From JAVVFH01 sp032250585 (GTDB taxonomy: Bacteria; Pseudomonadota; Gammaproteobacteria; Xanthomonadales; SZUA-36): a stretch of DNA of 9,549 bases. A program made the position numbers and the translations under genes. The stretch covers positions 1-9,549 of the forward strand of contig JAVVFH010000131.1 in the NCBI GenBank assembly GCA_032250585.1, given 5' to 3'. The notes beneath the pieces are model-generated. The model worked only from the letters and a program-made list of their open reading frames with translations, made no database searches and had not been told where the DNA came from. The stretch's first letter is position 1; the number at the start of each line of letters is the position of its first letter. This document shows positions 5,831 through 9,549 of this stretch, one piece after another.

Positions 5831-6493
5831 ATGGCCGGCAGGAAACGCAATTTCGTCGTCATCGGGCTGGGTACGTTCGGGCGCACGATCGCCACCGAGC
5901 TGGCCGGGTACGGCAACCATGTGCTCGGCATCGATTCGGTGGAGGATAGCGTCAACGCGGTAGTCGAGACGCTGGCCGAGGCCGTCATTGCCGATTGCCG
6001 TGACGAGGGCGCGCTGCGCCAGGCCGGCGTGGGCAATTACGATGTGGCCGTGGTCGCGATGGGTCACGACCTGGAGGCCAGCGTGCTGTGCACCATGAAT
6101 CTCAAGCTGCTGGGTGTCGAGACGATCTGGGTCAAGGCGCTGAGCCGAACCCACCACCGCATTCTGTCCAAGCTCGGGGCCGATCGGATAGTCCATCCCG
6201 AACAGGACGTGGGCCAGCACGTCGCAGAGATGCTTCACAACCCGCTGGTGCGCGACTACCTGAGCCTGGGCAACGGCTACTACATCGTCGACCTGCGCGT
6301 GCCGGACAATCTGCACGGTAAGGGGCTGGACAAGCTCAAGCTCGATAAACACCCCGACCTCGACTCCCTGGGCATCATGCGCGGCTCCAGGCACCTTGAG
6401 CCCAACGGCGAGCAGACCATACTTGAAGCCGACGACAAGCTACTGCTGATCGGCCGCCGCGATGCGTTACGGGACTTCAGCGACAGCCTCTGA
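5831..6493 (+). CDS. ktrA: Potassium uptake regulatory subunit KtrA (TrkA family, RCK domains)
   Basis: A 220-residue cytoplasmic regulator of potassium uptake. The N-terminal RCK_N Rossmann domain has NFVVIGLGTFG (GxGxxG at 12-17) and the acidic residue Asp35 ending the second strand, the ribose-binding position for ATP/ADP or NAD(H). AVIADCRDEGALRQAGV, VVAMGHDLEASVL, IWVKA and LGADRIVHPEQDVG are all close to KtrA proteins. The C-terminal RCK_C domain (about 140-220) is where c-di-AMP binds in some Gram-positive relatives. The single RCK_N-RCK_C unit and its KtrB partner mark it as KtrA rather than the duplicated TrkA. ATG 5831 is preferred because AAGGAGA lies just before it (5819-5825) and the family N-terminus starts here; the open frame upstream to 5645 has no resemblance. 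ktrB follows after 39 bases. Confidence 0.92.
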   Translation: MAGRKRNFVVIGLGTFGRTIATELAGYGNHVLGIDSVEDSVNAVVETLAEAVIADCRDEGALRQAGVGNYDVAVVAMGHDLEASVLCTMNLKLLGVETIWVKALSRTHHRILSKLGADRIVHPEQDVGQHVAEMLHNPLVRDYLSLGNGYYIVDLRVPDNLHGKGLDKLKLDKHPDLDSLGIMRGSRHLEPNGEQTILEADDKLLLIGRRDALRDFSDSL

Positions 6494-6532
6494 CCCGGCT
6501 GATTGACGCAGCGCGCGGGCACGGGGTCCGAG

Positions 6533-7867
6533 ATGCCATCATTTTTTACCGGACACACCATCCGACTGCCACCGACCGCGGTCCTGGCACTGATCTATCT
6601 GCTGCTGGTCGCGCTCGGCACGGTGCTGCTGATGCTGCCGGCCGCCACAACCGAACCCATTGACTGGTCCGACGCGATCTTCACCGCGACCTCGGCGGCG
6701 ACCGTCACCGGCTTGGTCGTCGTCGACACCGGCGCGCAGTTCACGCTATTCGGCCAGGCGTTAATACTGGTACTGATCCAGCTCGGTGGGCTGGGCATCA
6801 TCACCTTCGCGGTGCTGGTACTGTGCATGCTGGGCTTGCCTATCAGCCTGCAGCACAAGCTGTTCCTGCGCGACGAGCTGCGCCAAACCTCGATGTCGGA
6901 CCTGTTGAGTATGGCGCTGTTGATTCTGCGCGTGGTGCTGGTATTCGAGCTGGTCGGCGTCGTGCTGCTGGGCCTGGTATTCGTGCCGGAATTCGGCTGG
7001 CGCGAGGGCCTGTGGCAGTCGCTGTTCCACACCGTCTCGGCATTCAACAACGCCGGCTTCGGACTTTTCCCCGACAGCCTTTCGCGCTGGGCCGGCAATC
7101 CGATCGTCAACTTCACGGTACCGCTGCTGTTCGTCGTCGGTGGTCTCGGCTTCAGCGTGCTGACCGATCTGCACTACACCCGTGGCTGGAACCGGCTGTC
7201 GCTGCATACCAAGCTGATGCTCGCCGGCACCGCCGGGCTGATGCTGTGGTCGGTGGTGACCTTTGCGATCATCGAATGGCACAACCCCGGCACACTCGGG
7301 CAATTTGCCAGTGCCAGCGAGAAGATCATGGCCAGCGTGTTCCAGGCGTTGACCACCCGGACTGCCGGCTTCAACACCATCGACACCGCCGCGATCGAGG
7401 ACAGCAGTGCGCTGATGTTCATCCTGCTGATGATCATTGGCGGCGGCGCAACCTCGAGCGCCGGCGGCATCAAGGTCACAACCTTCGTCGTGATGCTGCT
7501 GGCCACGGTGGCCTATTTCCGAAAGCGCGCCCGCCCCGTCGCGTTCCGGCGCAGCCTCGGCAGCGAGGAAGTCATGAAGGTGCTGGCACTGATCTCGTTG
7601 AGCCTGATCCTGGTCATGACCGCGACCTTCGTGCTCACGCTGACCCAGGACCAGCCTTTTCTTGACCTGCTGTTCGAGGTCGCCTCGGCCTTCGGCACGG
7701 TCGGGCTTTCGCTGGGTGCGACGGGCGAACTGGACGGCTTCGGTCGCGCGGTCATCATCGTGTTGATGTTCATCGGCCGGGTCGGTCCGCTGGCGCTGGG
7801 TCTGTTCCTGGCCACGCGCATCCCGCCGCGGGTGCGCTATCCCGAAGGGCAGATCTTTCTGGGCTGA
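6533..7867 (+). CDS. ktrB: Potassium-translocating subunit KtrB (TrkH/KtrB family)
   Basis: A 444-residue inner-membrane protein that forms the ion path of the KtrAB potassium (often Na+-dependent) transporter. It has the four M1-P-M2 repeats, with filter sequences TVTGL (57-61), NNAGF (172-176), TRTAGFN (275-281) and GTVGLS (388-393), each centred on the conserved glycine. IGGGATSSAGGIK (302-314) matches the flexible intramembrane gate loop that responds to KtrA. The length is typical of KtrB and shorter than TrkH. ATG 6533 is chosen because the protein then begins close to the first helix as in homologues; GGGG at 6523-6526 is a weak ribosome binding site. A TTG at 6503 would add ten residues without clear support. 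It is co-transcribed with ktrA and convergent with the ligase gene, whose stop lies 40 bases away. Confidence 0.92.
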   Translation: MPSFFTGHTIRLPPTAVLALIYLLLVALGTVLLMLPAATTEPIDWSDAIFTATSAATVTGLVVVDTGAQFTLFGQALILVLIQLGGLGIITFAVLVLCMLGLPISLQHKLFLRDELRQTSMSDLLSMALLILRVVLVFELVGVVLLGLVFVPEFGWREGLWQSLFHTVSAFNNAGFGLFPDSLSRWAGNPIVNFTVPLLFVVGGLGFSVLTDLHYTRGWNRLSLHTKLMLAGTAGLMLWSVVTFAIIEWHNPGTLGQFASASEKIMASVFQALTTRTAGFNTIDTAAIEDSSALMFILLMIIGGGATSSAGGIKVTTFVVMLLATVAYFRKRARPVAFRRSLGSEEVMKVLALISLSLILVMTATFVLTLTQDQPFLDLLFEVASAFGTVGLSLGATGELDGFGRAVIIVLMFIGRVGPLALGLFLATRIPPRVRYPEGQIFLG

Positions 7868-7908
7868 CGCCCGGTTGACGGCGGCGGCTCAGTTCCAGGA
7901 CAGGAACT
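7859..7908. terminator. Two hairpins in the convergent ktrB/ligase junction
   Basis: CTGGGC/GCCCGG (7859-7864 and 7869-7874, one G-T wobble) spans the ktrB stop. AGTTCC/GGAACT (7891-7896 and 7903-7908) reaches the first base of the ligase stop codon. The second stem is symmetric, so it would form in transcripts from both directions and could act as a shared end for these convergent genes. Neither is followed by a T tract on either strand, so termination is a guess from position. Confidence 0.35.
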
Positions 7909-9209
7909 TATTGACGCTTGTCCAGTACCCGCTGCGCCTTGCCCTGGGAACGGGGAATCACACCCACATCGCAAACGACGATGGTGCTGGAAATTCCTAC
8001 ATAGGACTTGATCCGGTGACGCAGCTGCGCGGCTGCCTCATCCTTGACTCCGGGATCCGTCTCCGGTTTCCTCTCGACCTGGATCGTCACCGAATCCATG
8101 TTGCCGCTGCGGGTGACTTCGATCAGGTAATGGGGGGCGAGGGTCTCGATGGTCAGTACCTGTTCCTCGATCTGGCTGGGGTACACGTTCACGCCCCGGA
8201 TGATCAGCATGTCGTCGCTGCGCCCGACGATCTTGTCCATGCGGCGCATGGGCCGGGCGGTACCGGGTAACAGGCGGGTCAGGTCGCGGGTCCGGTATCG
8301 GACGACGGGCATGGCTTCTTTGGTCAGGCTGGTGAACACCAGTTCGCCCTGCTCGCCATCGGGCAATACCTGGCCCGTATACGGGTCGATGATCTCCGGA
8401 TAGAAGTGATCCTCCCAGATGGTCGGGCCATCCTTCGTTTCCCGGCACTCCTGCGCAACCCCCGGCCCGATCACCTCCGACAGTCCGTAGATGTCGAGCG
8501 CGTCGATGCCGAGACGCAACTCCAGTTCGCGGCGCATCGACTCGGTCCAGGGCTCGGCGCCGAACAGGCCGCAGCGCAGGCTCAGCTTATGCGGGTCCAT
8601 GCCCTGGCGGTCGAATTCGTCGGCGATGTTCAACATGTACGAGGGCGTGACCATGATCAGGTCGGGGTCGAAGTCGTGGATCAGCTGCACCTGTTTTTCC
8701 GTTTGCCCTCCGGACATCGGAATGACGGTACAACCCAGCCGTTCCGCGCCATAATGCGCGCCCAGGCCGCCGGTAAACAGTCCGTAGCCATAGGCCACGT
8801 GCACCTTGTCGCGGGGCCGCCCGCCCGCCGCGTAAATGGAGCGCGCCACCACATCGGCCCACAGGTCGATGTCGTTGCGCGTGTAACCCACCACGGTCGG
8901 CTTGCCGGTCGTGCCGCTGGAGGCGTGTATCCGGACCACCTCTTCCATCGGCACACAGAAACTACCCCAGGGATAGTGATCCCGCAGTTCCTGCTTGGTG
9001 GCGAACGGAAAACGGGCGAGATCACTCAGTTCCCGGAGGTCGTCGGGGTGCACGCCGTGGTCCTCGAATTTCTCGCGGTAAACGGGCGAATTTTCATAAA
9101 CGCGGTTCAGCGTCTGCTTCATCCGAACGAGTTGCACACTGCGCAGTTCGTCCGTACTGGCCGATTCTATTGCATGGAGTCCGCTTTCAGTGGGCTTGGT
9201 CACGATCAT
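7908..9209 (-). CDS. paaK: Phenylacetate-CoA ligase
   Basis: A 433-residue AMP-forming ligase converting phenylacetate, ATP and CoA to phenylacetyl-CoA, the entry step for both the anaerobic (pad) and aerobic (paa) routes; in anaerobic clusters the same gene is called padJ. Motifs: ATP loop SSGTTGKPT (97-105), YGLSEVIGPG (241-250), the hinge region YRTRDLT (305-311), DDMLIIRGVNVYPSQIE (332-348) and the C-terminal catalytic Lys424 in RSQGKAQRV. The length is standard for PaaK. ATG at 9207-9209 is followed two codons later by GTG; AGCAGG just upstream is only about 4 bases from the ATG but about 8 from the GTG, so translation could begin at residue 3. It is divergent from paaZ and convergent with ktrB, so it is transcribed alone in this window. 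Specificity for phenylacetate rather than another aryl acetate is inferred from family and neighbours. Confidence 0.92.
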   Translation of the reverse strand: MIVTKPTESGLHAIESASTDELRSVQLVRMKQTLNRVYENSPVYREKFEDHGVHPDDLRELSDLARFPFATKQELRDHYPWGSFCVPMEEVVRIHASSGTTGKPTVVGYTRNDIDLWADVVARSIYAAGGRPRDKVHVAYGYGLFTGGLGAHYGAERLGCTVIPMSGGQTEKQVQLIHDFDPDLIMVTPSYMLNIADEFDRQGMDPHKLSLRCGLFGAEPWTESMRRELELRLGIDALDIYGLSEVIGPGVAQECRETKDGPTIWEDHFYPEIIDPYTGQVLPDGEQGELVFTSLTKEAMPVVRYRTRDLTRLLPGTARPMRRMDKIVGRSDDMLIIRGVNVYPSQIEEQVLTIETLAPHYLIEVTRSGNMDSVTIQVERKPETDPGVKDEAAAQLRHRIKSYVGISSTIVVCDVGVIPRSQGKAQRVLDKRQ

Positions 9210-9259
9210 TACCTGCTGTCGTTTTGTCGGGTTCCGGTTCGGTGCCGAAGCTGGCCGAA

Positions 9260-9265
9260 ATTATA
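9260..9265 (-). promoter_or_regulatory. Probable -10 box of the phenylacetate-CoA ligase promoter
   Basis: The - strand reads TATAAT, a perfect sigma70 -10 hexamer, about 50 bases upstream of the ligase ATG. The -35 region expected at about 9282-9289 has no good hexamer and overlaps the left arm of the palindrome at 9285-9301, which would suit an activator-aided or repressor-controlled promoter. The predicted start site is around 9253, giving a leader of about 44 bases. Confidence 0.5.
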
Positions 9266-9271
9266 CAGTTT

Positions 9272-9301
9272 TTGTGAACCGGGCATGATATTTTGTATCA
9301 T
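9272..9301 (+). promoter_or_regulatory. Probable paaZ promoter
   Basis: TTGTGA (9272-9277) and TATCAT (9296-9301) are separated by 18 bases; they match four and five positions of the sigma70 consensus. The surrounding DNA is A/T-rich in an otherwise GC-rich window. A start near 9308 would give a leader of about 37 bases ending in GGAGA (9335-9339), five bases before the paaZ ATG. The -10 box is the right arm of the palindrome at 9285-9301. Confidence 0.5.
9285..9301. promoter_or_regulatory. Perfect palindrome between divergent promoters, candidate operator
   Basis: ATGATA (9285-9290) and TATCAT (9296-9301) are exact inverted repeats around TTTTG. The site covers the paaZ -10 box and the -35 region of the divergent ligase promoter, so one bound repressor could silence both. 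Phenylacetyl-CoA-responsive repressors (PaaX of the GntR-like type, PaaR of the TetR type) are known to control such genes; which one, if any, acts here cannot be told from the window. Confidence 0.5.
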
Positions 9302-9344
9302 ATCTCATTTCACTTTTGACGATTATTTTGTTCTGGAGAAACAA

Positions 9345-9549
9345 ATGCAACTGCCAAGCTATGTAGCCGGTTCCTGGGTCGAAGGCAGCAGCGACGGCGT
9401 CGAGGTGCGAAACGCCATCACCGGCGAGCCGATCACCACCGTCAGCAGCACAGGCATCGACTTTTCCGAGGTGCTGCGTTATGGCCGTCAAATCGGCGGC
9501 CCGGCCCTGCGCCGAATGAGCCTCCACGAACGCGCCTACATGCTCAAGG
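9345..9549 (+). CDS. paaZ: Bifunctional oxepin-CoA hydrolase / semialdehyde dehydrogenase PaaZ, N-terminal fragment
   Basis: The first 68 codons of a gene cut by the window end. The start MQLPSYVAGSWVEG, followed by NAITGEPITTVSSTGIDF and GGPALRRMSLHERAYML, matches the N-terminus of PaaZ (E. coli protein of about 680 residues: aldehyde dehydrogenase domain first, then a MaoC-like (R)-specific enoyl-CoA hydratase domain). PaaZ opens the oxepin-CoA ring and oxidises the resulting semialdehyde in aerobic phenylacetate degradation. ATG 9345 has GGAGA five bases upstream. The catalytic cysteine and the C-terminal hydrolase domain lie outside the window, so a single-function homologue (PaaN-like aldehyde dehydrogenase) cannot be excluded. 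Confidence 0.8.
   Translation, partial: MQLPSYVAGSWVEGSSDGVEVRNAITGEPITTVSSTGIDFSEVLRYGRQIGGPALRRMSLHERAYMLK

Noticed and set aside
5539..6036. 165-codon open frame on the - strand crossing the intergenic region and ktrA
   Set aside because: Half of it is antisense to ktrA, and the rest shows no motif or good start. A fragment of an unknown repeat remains possible but unsupported.

Overview
The window is GC-rich with strongly G/C-biased third codon positions. Its gene content points to a Pseudomonadota bacterium (beta- or gammaproteobacterial), probably a facultative denitrifier or similar anaerobe that uses aromatic compounds. It comes from a draft or scaffolded assembly: there is a run of 10 N at 3553-3562, and a probable chimeric or deletion junction near position 205.

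Layout. Positions 1-~207 hold a fragment of a DUF2157-type membrane protein in frame 1. It joins abruptly, in another frame, to the C-terminal third of an NrfD/PsrC-like membrane anchor (~200-496), best read as the end of padD, the membrane subunit of phenylacetyl-CoA:acceptor oxidoreductase. Then follows a tightly packed + strand operon, padE-padF-padG-padH-padI (503-5288), encoding the gamma, delta, alpha, FAD/NAD and beta subunits of a five-subunit, NAD-linked 2-oxoacid:acceptor oxidoreductase whose architecture matches phenylglyoxylate dehydrogenase (acylating). A 542-base intergenic region (5289-5830) without a convincing gene is full of inverted repeats and has an attenuator-like arrangement. 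ktrA-ktrB (5831-7867), a KtrAB-type potassium uptake system, follows. On the - strand, convergent with ktrB, lies a phenylacetate-CoA ligase (7908-9209; paaK, equivalent to padJ). Divergent from it is the start of paaZ (9345 to the window end), the ring-cleavage/aldehyde dehydrogenase enzyme of the aerobic phenylacetyl-CoA pathway.

How the genes fit together. The ligase makes phenylacetyl-CoA. Without oxygen, PadBCD (only the end of PadD is seen) would oxidise it to phenylglyoxylate, and PadEFGHI would decarboxylate that oxidatively to benzoyl-CoA, giving NADH. With oxygen, the paa pathway, represented here by paaZ, would epoxidise and hydrolytically open the ring. The locus therefore joins the anaerobic and aerobic branches of phenylacetate catabolism around one ligase gene. 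The ligase/paaZ intergenic region carries a perfect 6-5-6 palindrome placed so that one regulator could control both divergent promoters. The potassium module between them has no obvious metabolic link. I found no CRISPR array, tRNA, rRNA or transposase. The enzymes are recognisable members of known families; the less explained parts are the 5289-5830 intergenic region and the junction near position 205.
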